The notes beneath the pieces are model-generated. The model did no database searches and was not told the origin of the DNA. It worked only from the letters and a program-made list of their open reading frames with translations. The position numbers and the translations under genes are program-made. DNA of 64,000 nt from Chelatococcus sambhunathii (GTDB lineage Bacteria > Pseudomonadota > Alphaproteobacteria > Rhizobiales > Beijerinckiaceae): the NCBI RefSeq assembly GCF_001418005.1, contig NZ_LIOL01000004.1:124001-188000 (forward strand), read 5' to 3'. Shown in pieces: positions 51,392 through 61,832 of the stretch (its first letter is position 1; the number at the start of each line of letters is the position of its first letter).

Positions 51392-52915
51392 ATGCGCAAC
51401 CTGATCAAGCTCACGACCCTTGCCGCGGTCAGCGCCCTGGCGCTCTCCGCGCCGGCCTTCGCCGGCAAGAGCGACAATTCCGTCGTCATGGCCTATGACC
51501 AGGCGCCGGAAAGCGTCGATCCGTTCTTCAACAACGTCCGCATCGGCGTGATCATCGGTCAGCACGTCTGGGACACGCTGATCTACCGCGATCCCATCAC
51601 GAACGACTACAAGGGCCAGCTCGCCAAGAGCTGGAAATGGGTCGACGACCGCACGCTCGAGGTCGAGCTGCGCCAGGGCATCAAGTTCCACAACGGAGAG
51701 GAATTCGACGCCGACGACGTCGTCTACACGCTGAACTTCGTCTCGAAGCCCGAGAACAAGGTCACCACCCAGCAGAACGTCAGCTGGATCGAGAAGGCCG
51801 AGAAGCTCGACAAATACAAAGTCCGCATCACGACCAAGAAGGTCTTCCCCGCGGCCATCGAATATCTCGCCGGGCCGGTGGTGATCCACCCGAACGAATA
51901 TTACGAGAAGGTCGGCCCGGCCGGCCAGAACGACAAGCCGGTCGGCTCCGGCCCCTACAAGGTGACGGAATACGTCCCCGGCAAGTCGATCGTGCTCGAG
52001 ACGAACCCGGATTATTTCGCCGATTCGCCGAAGCCGAAGCCCACGATCGGGAAGGTCGAGATCCGCTTCATCCCGGACCGGCAGACGCAGATGGCCGAGG
52101 CCATCTCGGGCGGCGTCGACTTCATCATGCACGTGCCGAAGGACCAGGCCGAGCAGCTCGAGGCCGCGCCCCACCTGCAGGTCGTCTCGGGCGAGACGAT
52201 GCGCATCGTCTTCATGCAGATGAATTCGCAGGAGGGCACGCCCGCCCCCGCGCTCAAGGACGAGCGCGTGCGCAAGGCCATCATCCACGCCATCGACCGC
52301 GAGACGATGGTGAAGGAGATCGTCGGCAAGGGCTCGCGCGTCATCAACACGATCTGCTTCCCCTCGCAGTTCGGCTGCACCGACCACGGCGCGCCGAAGT
52401 ATCCGTACGACCCGGAGAAGGCCAAGGCGCTCCTCGCCGAAGCGGGCTTTCCCAACGGGCTCGAGCTCGACATCGTCGCCTATCGTGAGCGCAACCAGAC
52501 GGAAGCCATCATCGGCTACCTGCAGGCGGTCGGCATCAAGGCCAACCTGCGCTTCCTGCAATATGCCGCGATGCGCGAGCAGATCCGCGGCAACAAGGCG
52601 ATGCTGACGCACCAGACCTGGGGCTCGTTCTCGGTCAACGACGTCTCGGCCTCGACGCCGGTCTATTTCGCCATGGGCGACGACGACATCTCGCGCGATC
52701 CTGAAGTGCGTGACGCGCTGAACAAGGGCGACAACTCGGTCGACCCGGCCGTGCGCAACGCCTCCTACAAGGAAGCGCTGACCCGCATCGCCGAGAAGGC
52801 CTATGCCGTGCCGCTCTATTCGCTGCCGGTCTATTACGTCGCCACGGCAGACCTCGACTTCCGCGCCTATCCGGACGAGATGCCGCGCTTCTGGGAAATG
52901 ACCTGGAAGAAGTAA
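51392..52915 (+). CDS. Peptide-type ABC transporter substrate-binding protein (family 5)
   Basis: 507 aa with a signal peptide (MRNLIKLTTLAAVSALALSAPAFA). SBP_bac_5 features: AYDQAPESVDPFFNNVRIG, LAKSWKWVDDRTLEVELRQGIKFHNGEEFDADDVVYTLNFV, PVGSGPYKVTEYVPG, and RKAIIHAIDRETMVKEIV. ATG at 51392 (AGAGGGTGAAC upstream). First gene of a six-gene transport and hydrolysis operon. The ligand could be a peptide or another amide; the class is not specific enough to say. Confidence 0.92.
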   Translation: MRNLIKLTTLAAVSALALSAPAFAGKSDNSVVMAYDQAPESVDPFFNNVRIGVIIGQHVWDTLIYRDPITNDYKGQLAKSWKWVDDRTLEVELRQGIKFHNGEEFDADDVVYTLNFVSKPENKVTTQQNVSWIEKAEKLDKYKVRITTKKVFPAAIEYLAGPVVIHPNEYYEKVGPAGQNDKPVGSGPYKVTEYVPGKSIVLETNPDYFADSPKPKPTIGKVEIRFIPDRQTQMAEAISGGVDFIMHVPKDQAEQLEAAPHLQVVSGETMRIVFMQMNSQEGTPAPALKDERVRKAIIHAIDRETMVKEIVGKGSRVINTICFPSQFGCTDHGAPKYPYDPEKAKALLAEAGFPNGLELDIVAYRERNQTEAIIGYLQAVGIKANLRFLQYAAMREQIRGNKAMLTHQTWGSFSVNDVSASTPVYFAMGDDDISRDPEVRDALNKGDNSVDPAVRNASYKEALTRIAEKAYAVPLYSLPVYYVATADLDFRAYPDEMPRFWEMTWKK

Positions 52916-52974
52916 GGACCGCCCGAGTAGCTGGGGACTGTTCCAGCTGAACGTCGGAGCGTGCGCGCCCTGTT

Positions 52975-53081
52975 CCCTCCCCCCTTGTGGGGAGGGTTAG
53001 GGAGGGGGGCGGTGCCAAACGAACGGCGGCACACTCGCCGGTGACGACCCCCACCCCTACCCCTCCCCACAAGGGGAGGGG
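52975..53081. repeat. Large inverted repeat between binding protein and permease
   Basis: Two 35-bp arms (52975-53009 and 53047-53081) built on CCCTTGTGGGGAGGG and its complement enclose a 37-nt spacer. Each arm also folds on itself. It is a common alphaproteobacterial intergenic repeat. Position after a binding-protein gene suggests mRNA 3'-end stabilisation and damped downstream expression. Confidence 0.8.
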
Positions 53082-53121
53082 AGTTGGCGCCCAACCGGAG
53101 CAAGAGCCCGGAGAACGGCCC

Positions 53122-54039
<918 letters not shown>

Positions 54040-54040
54040 C

Positions 54041-54937
54041 ATGACGAGCGAACCGCTTTCCCTGCCCGCCGCGGCAGAGCCCACCGCCTACTCCCGCCTC
54101 ATGCGCCGCGTGCTGGGGCAGAAGGCCTTCGTCATTGGCATCGGTATCGTCGCCGCCATCGTGCTCATCGCGCTCCTTGCGCCGGTGCTCGCGCCGCACG
54201 ATCCCTATCTGCAGAACCTCAGCGCCCGCAACGTGCCGCCCTTCTGGTACGCCAAGGGCTCCTGGGTCCACCCGCTGGGCACCGACCAGCTCGGGCGCGA
54301 CTATCTCTCGCGCGTCATCTACGGCGCGCGCATCTCGCTGCTCATCGGCATCAGCGTCGTCATCATCTCCGGCCTCATCGGCACGACGCTGGGGCTCGCG
54401 GCCGGCTATTTCGGCGGCAAGGTCGACATGCTCGTCACCTTCCTCGTCACCACGCGCCTGTCGATGCCGGTGATCCTCGTGGCGCTCGCCGTCGTCGCCA
54501 TGATCGGCGGCTCGCTGTGGATCGTCATCCTGGTGCTCGGCTTCCTGAAATGGGACCGCTTCGCCGTCGTCATGCGCAGCGCGACGCAACAGGTGCGCTC
54601 GCTCGACTATGTGGCGGCGGCGGAGGCGGCCGGCGCCTCGACGACGCGCATCGTCCTGGGCGAAGTGCTGCCCAACATCGCCCCGCACCTCATCGTCGTC
54701 GCGACTCTGGAGGCGGCGAGCGCCATCCTGCTCGAAGCCGCCCTCTCCTTCCTCGGCCTCGGCGTGCAGCCGCCCCTGCCCTCCTGGGGCCTGATGATCT
54801 CGGAGGCGAAGGCCTACATGTTCTTCTCCTTCTGGCTCATCGCCATCCCCGGCACGGCGCTGGCGCTGCTCATCTTCGCCATCAACCTCGCCGGCGACGG
54901 CCTGCGCGACATCATCGCCCCCGAAGGACGGAGCTGA
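54041..54937 (+). CDS. Peptide-type ABC transporter permease (DppC-like)
   Basis: 298 aa, six helices. HPLGTDQLGRDYLSRVIYGARISLLIGI is the DppC/OppC signature. The coupling loop is VRSLDYVAAAEAAGASTTRIVLGEVLPNIAPHLIV. The C-terminus ends DGLRDIIAPEGRS. Together with the DppB-like protein it forms the membrane core of the importer. Confidence 0.94.
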   Translation: MTSEPLSLPAAAEPTAYSRLMRRVLGQKAFVIGIGIVAAIVLIALLAPVLAPHDPYLQNLSARNVPPFWYAKGSWVHPLGTDQLGRDYLSRVIYGARISLLIGISVVIISGLIGTTLGLAAGYFGGKVDMLVTFLVTTRLSMPVILVALAVVAMIGGSLWIVILVLGFLKWDRFAVVMRSATQQVRSLDYVAAAEAAGASTTRIVLGEVLPNIAPHLIVVATLEAASAILLEAALSFLGLGVQPPLPSWGLMISEAKAYMFFSFWLIAIPGTALALLIFAINLAGDGLRDIIAPEGRS

Positions 54938-54941
54938 CGGC

Positions 54942-55925
54942 ATGGCCAATTCCAGCGACATCGTTCTCGAGGTCGACGGCCTCAGCGTCGACATCAGGAC
55001 CGCGGGCGGCACGCTGCACGCCGTGCGCGACATCTCCTTTTCCGTGAAGCGCGGCGAGACGCTCTGCCTCGTCGGTGAATCGGGCTGCGGCAAGTCCATG
55101 ACCTCGCTCGCGATCATGGACCTCCTGCCGAAGGCCGCGACGAAGACGGCGCGGCGTCTCGCCTTCGCGGGCGAGGACCTGTCGCGCGCCGGCAAGGGCC
55201 GCATCAACGCGCTGCGCGGCAACAGCATGTCGATGATCTTTCAGGAGCCGATGACGGCGCTCAACCCCGCCTACACCATCGGCAATCAGCTTGTCGAAGC
55301 CTATTGCCTGCACAAGAAGGCCTCGGAGGTGGAGGCGCGCGAGCGCGCCGTCTTCCTGCTCGGCAAGGTCGGCATCGCCAATGCCGCCGAGCGCCTCGGG
55401 CAATATCCGCACCAGCTCTCGGGCGGCCTGCGCCAGCGTGTCATGATCGCCATGGCGCTGATGTGCGGGCCGGAACTGCTCATCGCCGACGAGCCGACGA
55501 CGGCGCTCGACGTCACCATCCAGGCCCAGATCCTGCGCCTGCTCGCCGACCTGCAGCGGGAGCTCGGCATCGCCATGGTGCTGATCACGCACGACCTCGG
55601 CATCGTGGCGCGCATCGCCGACCGGGTGGCGGTGATGTACGCCGGCCAGATCGTGGAGGAGGGCCCGACAGCCTCCCTCTTCAACGCCCCGCGCCATCCC
55701 TACACGCAGGGGCTGATCGCGTGTATCCCTGTGCCCGGCCGCACCGAGCCCGGCGGGCGCCTCGGCGTCATTCCCGGCGTCGTGCCCTCGCTCGTCGGGG
55801 AGGTGCGCGGCTGCAGCTTCCGTGATCGCTGCACCAAGGCCCAACAGGCCTGCCTCGACGCCCCGCCCGTGCGCGAGACCGCGGACGGCCACCGCTGGCG
55901 CTGCATCCTGGAGAACGCGGCATGA
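54942..55925 (+). CDS. Peptide-type ABC transporter ATPase (DppD-like)
   Basis: 327 aa. Walker A GESGCGKS, signature LSGGLRQRVMIAMAL, Walker B LLIADEPTTALDVTIQAQ and switch ITHDLGIVARIADRV. The oligopeptide-type C-terminal extension with clustered cysteines (GCSFRDRCTKAQQACLDAPP) is present. The stop overlaps the next ATPase start by 4 nt. Confidence 0.95.
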   Translation: MANSSDIVLEVDGLSVDIRTAGGTLHAVRDISFSVKRGETLCLVGESGCGKSMTSLAIMDLLPKAATKTARRLAFAGEDLSRAGKGRINALRGNSMSMIFQEPMTALNPAYTIGNQLVEAYCLHKKASEVEARERAVFLLGKVGIANAAERLGQYPHQLSGGLRQRVMIAMALMCGPELLIADEPTTALDVTIQAQILRLLADLQRELGIAMVLITHDLGIVARIADRVAVMYAGQIVEEGPTASLFNAPRHPYTQGLIACIPVPGRTEPGGRLGVIPGVVPSLVGEVRGCSFRDRCTKAQQACLDAPPVRETADGHRWRCILENAA

Positions 55926-56890
55926 CGGCTCTCATCGAAGCGCACGACCTCACCCGCTCCTTCGAGGTGAGCCGTGGCATGTTCAAGGGCAAGCGCACGC
56001 TCCATGCCGTGAACGGCATCTCGCTCGACATCCGCCAGGGCGAGGTGCTCGCCATCGTCGGAGAATCCGGCTGCGGCAAGTCCACCCTCGCGCGCATGCT
56101 GCTCGGCCTCCTGCCGCCGAGTGCCGGCGCGATCACGCTCGAGGGGCAGGACATCCGCAGCCTCGGCCGCAAGGGCATGGCCCGGCGCGTGCAGCCGGTG
56201 TTCCAGGATCCCTATTCCTCGCTCAATCCGCGCCGCACCATCGCCTCCATCGTGGCCTTGCCGCTCGAGGTGCACGGCATCGGCACGGCGGCCGAGCGGC
56301 GGAAGATGACGATCGAGATGCTCGACAAGGTCGGACTGCCGCAGCGCTTCGCCGACCGCTATCCGCGTGAGCTGTCCGGCGGCCAGCGCCAGCGCGTCGC
56401 CATCGCGCGCGCGCTCGTCATGAAGCCCGAGGTGGTCGTCTGCGACGAGCCGACCTCGGCGCTCGACGTGTCGGTGCAGTCGCAGATCCTCAACCTCCTG
56501 ATGGACCTCAGGCGCGAGCTCAACCTCACCTATGTCTTCATCAGCCACAACCTCGCCGTCGTCGAGCACATCGCGACGCGCGTCGCGGTGATGTATCTTG
56601 GCCGCGTCGTCGAGCTCGCCGAGACGGCGGCGCTCTTCAAGGCCCCGCGCCATCCCTACACCAAGGCGCTGCTCGCCTCGGTGCTGACGCCGGAGCCCGG
56701 GCTCGGCATCCCGGACACGGGGCTCGGCATCGCCTTTCCCGACCCGCTCAACCCGCCCTCGGGCTGCCCCTTCCACCCGCGCTGCCCCGAGCGGCTGCCG
56801 CAATGCGCGAGCGTGGTGCCGCAGATCCTGCGCGACGAGACGGGCGCCGTCGCCTGCCATCTCCACGGGCAAGGCCCGGCGCCCCACTGA
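55922..56890 (+). CDS. Peptide-type ABC transporter ATPase (DppF-like)
   Basis: 322 aa. Walker A GESGCGKST, signature LSGGQRQRVAIARAL, Walker B VVCDEPTSALDVSVQ and switch ISHNLAVVEHIATRV. The C-terminal motif GCPFHPRCPERLPQCA is typical of DppF/OppF. Forms the heterodimeric motor with the DppD-like ATPase. Confidence 0.95.
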   Translation: MTALIEAHDLTRSFEVSRGMFKGKRTLHAVNGISLDIRQGEVLAIVGESGCGKSTLARMLLGLLPPSAGAITLEGQDIRSLGRKGMARRVQPVFQDPYSSLNPRRTIASIVALPLEVHGIGTAAERRKMTIEMLDKVGLPQRFADRYPRELSGGQRQRVAIARALVMKPEVVVCDEPTSALDVSVQSQILNLLMDLRRELNLTYVFISHNLAVVEHIATRVAVMYLGRVVELAETAALFKAPRHPYTKALLASVLTPEPGLGIPDTGLGIAFPDPLNPPSGCPFHPRCPERLPQCASVVPQILRDETGAVACHLHGQGPAPH

Positions 56891-56902
56891 AGGAGAGGCG
56901 CC

Positions 56903-58369
56903 ATGCGCCTTGCTGCAGCGAACCCGACGGGCGACATCACCGGCAAGGCGCCGGAGCTGTGCCGCCTCGACGCCGGAACGCTCGCCCGTCTCGTAAAGCG
57001 GCGGGACGTCTCGGCGCGCGAGGTGATCGGCGCCTTTCTCGACCATATCGCGGCGATCAACCCGACCTACAACGCCATCGTGTCCCTGCGCCCGCGCGCG
57101 GACATCCTCGCCGAGGCGGATGCGGCGGACGCTGCGCTCGCCAGGGGCGAGGCGGCGGGTCCGCTACACGGCCTACCGCAGGCCATCAAGGACCTCGCGC
57201 CGACGAAGGGCCTCACCACCACCTTCGGCTCGCCGCTCTTCGCCGATTTCGTGCCGCCGGCCGATGCCATCGCGGTGGCCCGCATGCGCGCCGCCGGTGC
57301 CATCATCATCGGCAAGACGAACACCCCGGAATTCGGCCTCGGCTCGCACACCTACAACCCCGTCTTCGGCGCGACCCGCAACGCCTATGCGCCCGCCCGC
57401 ACGGCCGGCGGGTCGAGCGGCGGGGCGGCCGTGGCGCTCGCCACGCGCATGCTGCCCGTCGCCGATGGCAGCGACTTCGGCGGCTCGCTGCGCAACCCGG
57501 CTGCCTACAACAACATCTTCGGCTTCCGCCCGTCCCAGGGCCGCGTGCCGAGCCTGCCCGCGCCGGAAGGCTTCTTCACCCAGCTCGGCACCGAGGGGCC
57601 GATGGCGCGCAATGCGGCGGACCTCGCGCGGCTCCTTTCCGTCCAGGCGGGGCACGATCCGCGCGCGCCGCTGTCGCTCGACGGCAGCGGGCACGACTAC
57701 GAAGCCGCGCTCGATACCGACCTCAAGGGCAAGCGCATCGCCTGGCTCGGCGACCTTAGCGGGCACCTTGCCATGGAGGACGGCATCCTCGCCCTGTGCG
57801 AGGGCGGCCTGCGGCTGAGCGCCGATGCCGGCCTCGTCGTCGAGCCACACGTGCCGGCCTTCGACTTCGAGGCCCTGTGGCAGGCCTTCGTCGCGCTGCG
57901 CCATTTCATGGTCGGCGGCAAGCTGAAGGCGCTCTACGACGATCCGGAGAAGCGCGAGAAGCTCAAGTTCGCCGTGCGCTGGGAGATCGAGGGCGGCCAG
58001 CGGCTGAGCGCCTACGCGCTCTACGAGGCGAGCACCGTACGCTCGGCCTGGTACGCGAGCGTGCTCAGGCTCTTCGAGCACTTCGACTATCTCGCCCTGC
58101 CGACGGCGCAGGTCTTCCCCTTCCCCCTGGAGGAGGAATGGCCGCAGACGATCGCCGGCCGGACGATGGACAGCTACCACCGCTGGATGGAAGTGGTGGC
58201 CCCCGTCACCCTCTCCGGCTGCCCCGCCGTCTCGGTTCCCGTCGGCTTCAACGCGGCTGGCCTGCCCATGGGCATGCAGCTCGTCGGGCGGCCGCGCGAC
58301 GACCTCTCCGTGCTGCAGCTCGTGCGCGCCTACGAGCAGGTCTCTCCCTTTCCGGCAGTGGCGCCGTGA
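56903..58369 (+). CDS. Amidase signature family hydrolase
   Basis: 488 aa. The Ser-cisSer-Lys triad of the amidase signature family is visible: Lys96 in LPQAIKDLAP, the GGSSGGAA motif (Ser171/172) and Ser195 in DGSDFGGSLRNPA. It hydrolyses a C-N amide bond; the substrate is unknown. Cytoplasmic, since no signal is present. It follows the ATPase by 12 nt with AAGGAGAGG upstream, so it probably acts on what the transporter brings in. The C-terminal LSGCPAVSVPVGFNAAGLPMGMQLVGRP is also family-typical. Confidence 0.93.
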   Translation: MRLAAANPTGDITGKAPELCRLDAGTLARLVKRRDVSAREVIGAFLDHIAAINPTYNAIVSLRPRADILAEADAADAALARGEAAGPLHGLPQAIKDLAPTKGLTTTFGSPLFADFVPPADAIAVARMRAAGAIIIGKTNTPEFGLGSHTYNPVFGATRNAYAPARTAGGSSGGAAVALATRMLPVADGSDFGGSLRNPAAYNNIFGFRPSQGRVPSLPAPEGFFTQLGTEGPMARNAADLARLLSVQAGHDPRAPLSLDGSGHDYEAALDTDLKGKRIAWLGDLSGHLAMEDGILALCEGGLRLSADAGLVVEPHVPAFDFEALWQAFVALRHFMVGGKLKALYDDPEKREKLKFAVRWEIEGGQRLSAYALYEASTVRSAWYASVLRLFEHFDYLALPTAQVFPFPLEEEWPQTIAGRTMDSYHRWMEVVAPVTLSGCPAVSVPVGFNAAGLPMGMQLVGRPRDDLSVLQLVRAYEQVSPFPAVAP

Positions 58370-58405
58370 GCCCCGCCGTTCCACCCGCAAGGAGTGCCAG
58401 ACACC

Positions 58406-59794
58406 ATGACCCGTGAAGCGGCCATCGCCCGCGCCGAAGACTACTTCGATTCTGGAGCCCTCAAGACCGACCTGGCGCGCCTCGTCGCCATGCCGACAGA
58501 GAGCCAGAACCCGGAGCGCGCGCCCGTGCTGCGCGACTATCTCGTCAAGGAGATGGTGCCTGCCCTCGAGGCGCTGGGCTTCGCCTGCCGCCTCCTCGAG
58601 CACCCGAAGGCGCGCGCCCCCTTCCTCTATGCCGAGCGCATCGAGGATCCCGCCCTGCCGACCATCTTCGGCTACGGCCACGGCGACGTCATCCGCGGCC
58701 TCGACAAAGACTGGAAGGAGGGTCTCTCGCCCTGGCAGTTGACGGAGGTGGGCGACCGCTGGTACGGCCGCGGCGTCGTCGACAACAAGGGCCAGCACGT
58801 CATCAACATCGCGGCGCTGAAGGCCGTCTTGCAGACGCGCGGCAAGCTGGGCTTCAACGCCAAGTATCTCATCGAGATGGGCGAGGAGATGGGCTCGCCC
58901 GGCCTGCGCGAGCTCTGCGCCGAGCAGAAGGAGCTGTTCAGGGCGGACGTGCTCATCGGCTCGGACGGGCCGCGGCTCAACGCCGAGCGGCCAACGGTCT
59001 TCCTCGGCTCGCGCGGCGGCGTGACCTTCGACGTGACGATCGACGCCCGCGAGGGCGGCCACCATTCCGGCAATTGGGGCGGCCTCCTGTCGGATCCCGC
59101 CATCCAGCTCGCCCACGCCATCTCCACCATCGTCTCGCCGACGGGGCAGATCCGCATCCACGAATGGGTGCCGAAGGAGCTGCCCGAGAGCGTGCGCCGC
59201 GTGCTCGCCGACTGTGAGGTGGATGGCGGCCCGGACGGCCCGACCATCGATCCCGAATGGGGCGAGCCCGGCCTCAGCCCGGCCGAGCAGGTCTTCGGCT
59301 GGTGCTCCTTCGACGTGCTCGCCATGAAGGCCGGCAATCCCGAGACGCCGGTCAATGCCGTGCCGCCCAAGGCCTGGGCGCGCTGCCAGCTGCGCTTCGT
59401 CGTCGGCGTGGATCCCGAGGAGGTGCTGCCGGCCCTGCGGCGCCACCTCGCTCGGCACGGCTTCACGATGGTCAAGGTCGAGAAGAGCCGCGACGAGATC
59501 TTCCACGCCACCCGGCTCGATCCGGAGGACCCGTGGGTGACCTGGGCGGTCGGCTCCATCGCGCAGACCACCGGCAAGAAGCCGGCGATCCTGCCCAATC
59601 TCGGCGGCTCGCTGCCCAACGACATCTTTTCCGAGGTGCTCGGCCTGCGCACTATCTGGGTGCCGCACTCCTACCCCGGCTGCTCGCAACATGCGCCGAA
59701 CGAGCACCTGCCGGTCGCGATCGCGCGCGAGGCTCTCGGCCTCATGGCCGGGCTCTACTGGGATCTCGGCACGGGTAAGACGCCGCCGGTGTGA
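58406..59794 (+). CDS. M20 family metallopeptidase
   Basis: 462 aa from the ATG at 58406; a GTG at 58394 lies inside the AAGGAG ribosome site and is unlikely. Zinc ligands and catalytic residues fit the M20 pattern: His in FGYGHGDV, Asp in GRGVVDNKGQH, Glu in LIEMGEEMGS and the dimerisation domain with REGGHHSGNWGG. Late His in PHSYPGCSQHAPNEH. The family removes amino acids from peptides or N-acyl/carbamoyl groups. Co-transcribed with the amidase and transporter. Confidence 0.93.
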   Translation: MTREAAIARAEDYFDSGALKTDLARLVAMPTESQNPERAPVLRDYLVKEMVPALEALGFACRLLEHPKARAPFLYAERIEDPALPTIFGYGHGDVIRGLDKDWKEGLSPWQLTEVGDRWYGRGVVDNKGQHVINIAALKAVLQTRGKLGFNAKYLIEMGEEMGSPGLRELCAEQKELFRADVLIGSDGPRLNAERPTVFLGSRGGVTFDVTIDAREGGHHSGNWGGLLSDPAIQLAHAISTIVSPTGQIRIHEWVPKELPESVRRVLADCEVDGGPDGPTIDPEWGEPGLSPAEQVFGWCSFDVLAMKAGNPETPVNAVPPKAWARCQLRFVVGVDPEEVLPALRRHLARHGFTMVKVEKSRDEIFHATRLDPEDPWVTWAVGSIAQTTGKKPAILPNLGGSLPNDIFSEVLGLRTIWVPHSYPGCSQHAPNEHLPVAIAREALGLMAGLYWDLGTGKTPPV

Positions 59795-59820
59795 GGCGAC
59801 CGGCGAGGAGCCGCCGCCGC

Positions 59821-59912
59821 GTGATGCCCGCGCCCGCCGCGGGCATCCAGGCCGTGACGCTCGCGCGGGATTGAAAGGCGTGGATGGCCGGGACAAGCCC
59901 GGCCAAGACGGG
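59821..59912. repeat. Palindromic dispersed repeat (family A), copy 2
   Basis: ATGCCCGCG...CGCGGGCATCCA and GGCGTGGATGGCCGGG-acaag-CCCGGCCA. Same arrangement as 43556-43648 but with the two hairpins in the opposite order. Confidence 0.8.
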
Positions 59913-59960
59913 TGGAGAGGTTGTGCCACGCTCCCCGCTCCGTTTGCGCAGCCGTCTCCA

Positions 59961-60050
59961 CGTCATGCCCGCGCTCGTCGCGGGCATCCACGCCGCCGAC
60001 GCTCGCGCAGCGGGGTTGAAAGGCGTGGATGGCCTCCCTCAAGCCCAATC
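59961..60050. repeat. Palindromic dispersed repeat (family A), copy 3
   Basis: CGTCATGCCCGCG-ctcgt-CGCGGGCATCCACGCC and a damaged second half GGCGTGGATGGCctccctcaaGCC in which the second hairpin has decayed. Confidence 0.75.
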
Positions 60051-60167
60051 GATGCGATGATGATCTTCATCTCCCCGAACAGCCTTCGGCGCTGTCTCCG
60101 GGCTGAACAACGAGCCCGGACGTGACGACCGAGGGGCGACCCGCAGTCGCGCAACCGCGTTTCCCGG

Positions 60168-60204
60168 ACCCATGCAGCGAAGCGGAATGCGAGCCGGGAA
60201 CCAG
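60168..60204. repeat. Dispersed repeat family B, copy 3
   Basis: CGTTTCCCGG-acccatgcagcgaagcggaa-...GAGCCGGGAACCAG; imperfect hairpin ends CCCGG/CCGGG. Similarity to the 48.5-kb copy extends beyond the element on both sides. Confidence 0.75.
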
Positions 60205-60322
60205 CGCAAGAACTTGCCGAAGGCGCGAATGAATAGGCCCCGGATCGGCGCCGCATCGTGTCAGGCTGCGGCGTGTCCGGGGCACAAGGTTCTTCTGCTT
60301 GGGGAGCCGGGACCCCTCCCCG

Positions 60323-61825
60323 TCACGCCGCGTTCGCCGCCGGGCGCCGCATGCGCCGCAGCGCCATGCCGATGAGCGGGCTCAGCACCACGAGGATGGT
60401 GAAGACGCCGAGCGCGCCGGCAATCGGCCGCTCGAAGAAGGCGAGGAAGCTGCCGTCCGACTTGATCATCGAGGTCACGAAGTTCTCCTCGATCATCGGC
60501 CCGAGCACGATGCCGAGGATGCATGGCGCAACGGGAATGTCGTTCTCCTCCATGAGGAAGCCGAGCACGCCGAAGGCGAGCATGATGACGATGCCGTAGG
60601 CCGTGTTGTTGACGGCGAAGGCACCAACCATCGAGAAGCCGAGGATGAGCGGCATCAGCACGCGCCGCGGCACGCGCAGGATGACCGTTGCCCCCTTCAT
60701 GACCGCCCAGCCGAGCGGGATCATGAAGAGATTGGCGAGGATGAAGATGAGGAAGACGGCGTAGATGCTCTCGGGATTGTTGATGAAGAGCGTCGGTCCG
60801 GGGTTGAGCCCCTTGATGAAGAGCACACCGATGACAACGGCCGTGATGGAATCGCCCGGAATGCCGAAGACGAGCGCCGGCACCCACGCGCCGCCAAGGG
60901 CCGCATTGTTGGCCGACGTGCTCTCGACGATGCCCTCGACATGGCCCTTGCCGAACTTCTCGGGCGTCTTCGAAAACTTCTTCGACATCGCATAGGCGAC
61001 CCAGGCGGCAATGTCCGCTCCCGCGCCGGGCAGGATGCCGATGGCCGTGCCGAGCGTGTTGCCCCGCACCTGCTGGCGCCAGTAGGTCTTGATCATCCCG
61101 CCCCAGTTGCGGAACAGGTTGCCGACCCGGCTCTGCGTCACCTTGAGGTCGGTTGCGCCATGCACCATGGCCCGCAGCACCTCGGAGACCGCGAAGAGGC
61201 CGATCATCGCCGGGATGAAGTCGATGCCGCCCATCAGCTCCGTATAGCCGAAGGTGAAGCGCGGCACGCCGGCCGGGTTGTTGAGGCCGACGGTGGCGAC
61301 CAGCAGGCCGATGAAGAGGCTGATGAGGCCCTTCAGGGGCGAGACCGCGCCGATGAAGATGGCGCAGGTGAGGCCCAGCACCGCGAGCCAGAAATATTCG
61401 AAGGACGAGAACCGGAGGGCCACCTCGGCAAGGGCCGGCGCGGCGACGATGAGGACGGCCGTGCCGAACAGGCCGCCGATGGCCGAGAACAGGAGGTTGG
61501 CGCCGAGCGCCGTCTCCGCCTCGCCCTTGCGCGTCATGGCGTAGGCCTCGTCCGTATAGGCGGCGGAGGCGGGCGTGCCGGGAATGCGCAGCAGGGTGCT
61601 CGGAATGTCGCCGGCGAAGATGGCCATGGCCGAGCAGGCGATCATCGCGCCGACGGCCGGCAGGGGGTCCATGAAGAAGGTGATCGGCACGAGCAGCGCG
61701 ATCGCCATCGTCGCCGTCAGGCCCGGGATGGCGCCGATGACCATGCCGAAGGCCGAGGCGAGCAGGACGGAAATGAGCACGCCCGGCGTGGCGACGAGCC
61801 CGAAGGCTTTCTCGATGGCTTGCAT
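60323..61825 (-). CDS. tctA: Tripartite tricarboxylate transporter large permease TctA
   Basis: 500 aa, 11-12 membrane helices. GMVIGAIPGLTATMAIALLVPITFFMDPLPAVGAMIACSAMAIFAGDIPSTLLRIPGTPAS is the TctA N-terminal signature and ALVFGIPGDSITAVVIGVLFIKGLNPGP the second repeat. It forms the transport channel with TctB and receives substrate from TctC. ATG at 61823-61825; tctB ends 8 nt upstream. Confidence 0.95.
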   Translation of the reverse strand: MQAIEKAFGLVATPGVLISVLLASAFGMVIGAIPGLTATMAIALLVPITFFMDPLPAVGAMIACSAMAIFAGDIPSTLLRIPGTPASAAYTDEAYAMTRKGEAETALGANLLFSAIGGLFGTAVLIVAAPALAEVALRFSSFEYFWLAVLGLTCAIFIGAVSPLKGLISLFIGLLVATVGLNNPAGVPRFTFGYTELMGGIDFIPAMIGLFAVSEVLRAMVHGATDLKVTQSRVGNLFRNWGGMIKTYWRQQVRGNTLGTAIGILPGAGADIAAWVAYAMSKKFSKTPEKFGKGHVEGIVESTSANNAALGGAWVPALVFGIPGDSITAVVIGVLFIKGLNPGPTLFINNPESIYAVFLIFILANLFMIPLGWAVMKGATVILRVPRRVLMPLILGFSMVGAFAVNNTAYGIVIMLAFGVLGFLMEENDIPVAPCILGIVLGPMIEENFVTSMIKSDGSFLAFFERPIAGALGVFTILVVLSPLIGMALRRMRRPAANAA

Positions 61826-61832
61826 GGGCGCC

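Larger units (their letters stand above)
59795..60322. other. 528-bp repeat-filled intergenic region
   Basis: Holds two copies of the family A palindrome (59821-59912 and 59961-60050), separated by 48 nt, and a family B element (60168-60204) with flank. No promoter or gene is apparent. It lies between convergent operons (the transporter/amidase/M20 operon and tctABC). Confidence 0.7.

Noticed and set aside
57173-59929. 918-codon open frame on the minus strand
   Set aside because: Antisense to the amidase and M20 genes; long empty frames are expected opposite GC-rich genes and the translation shows no family features.
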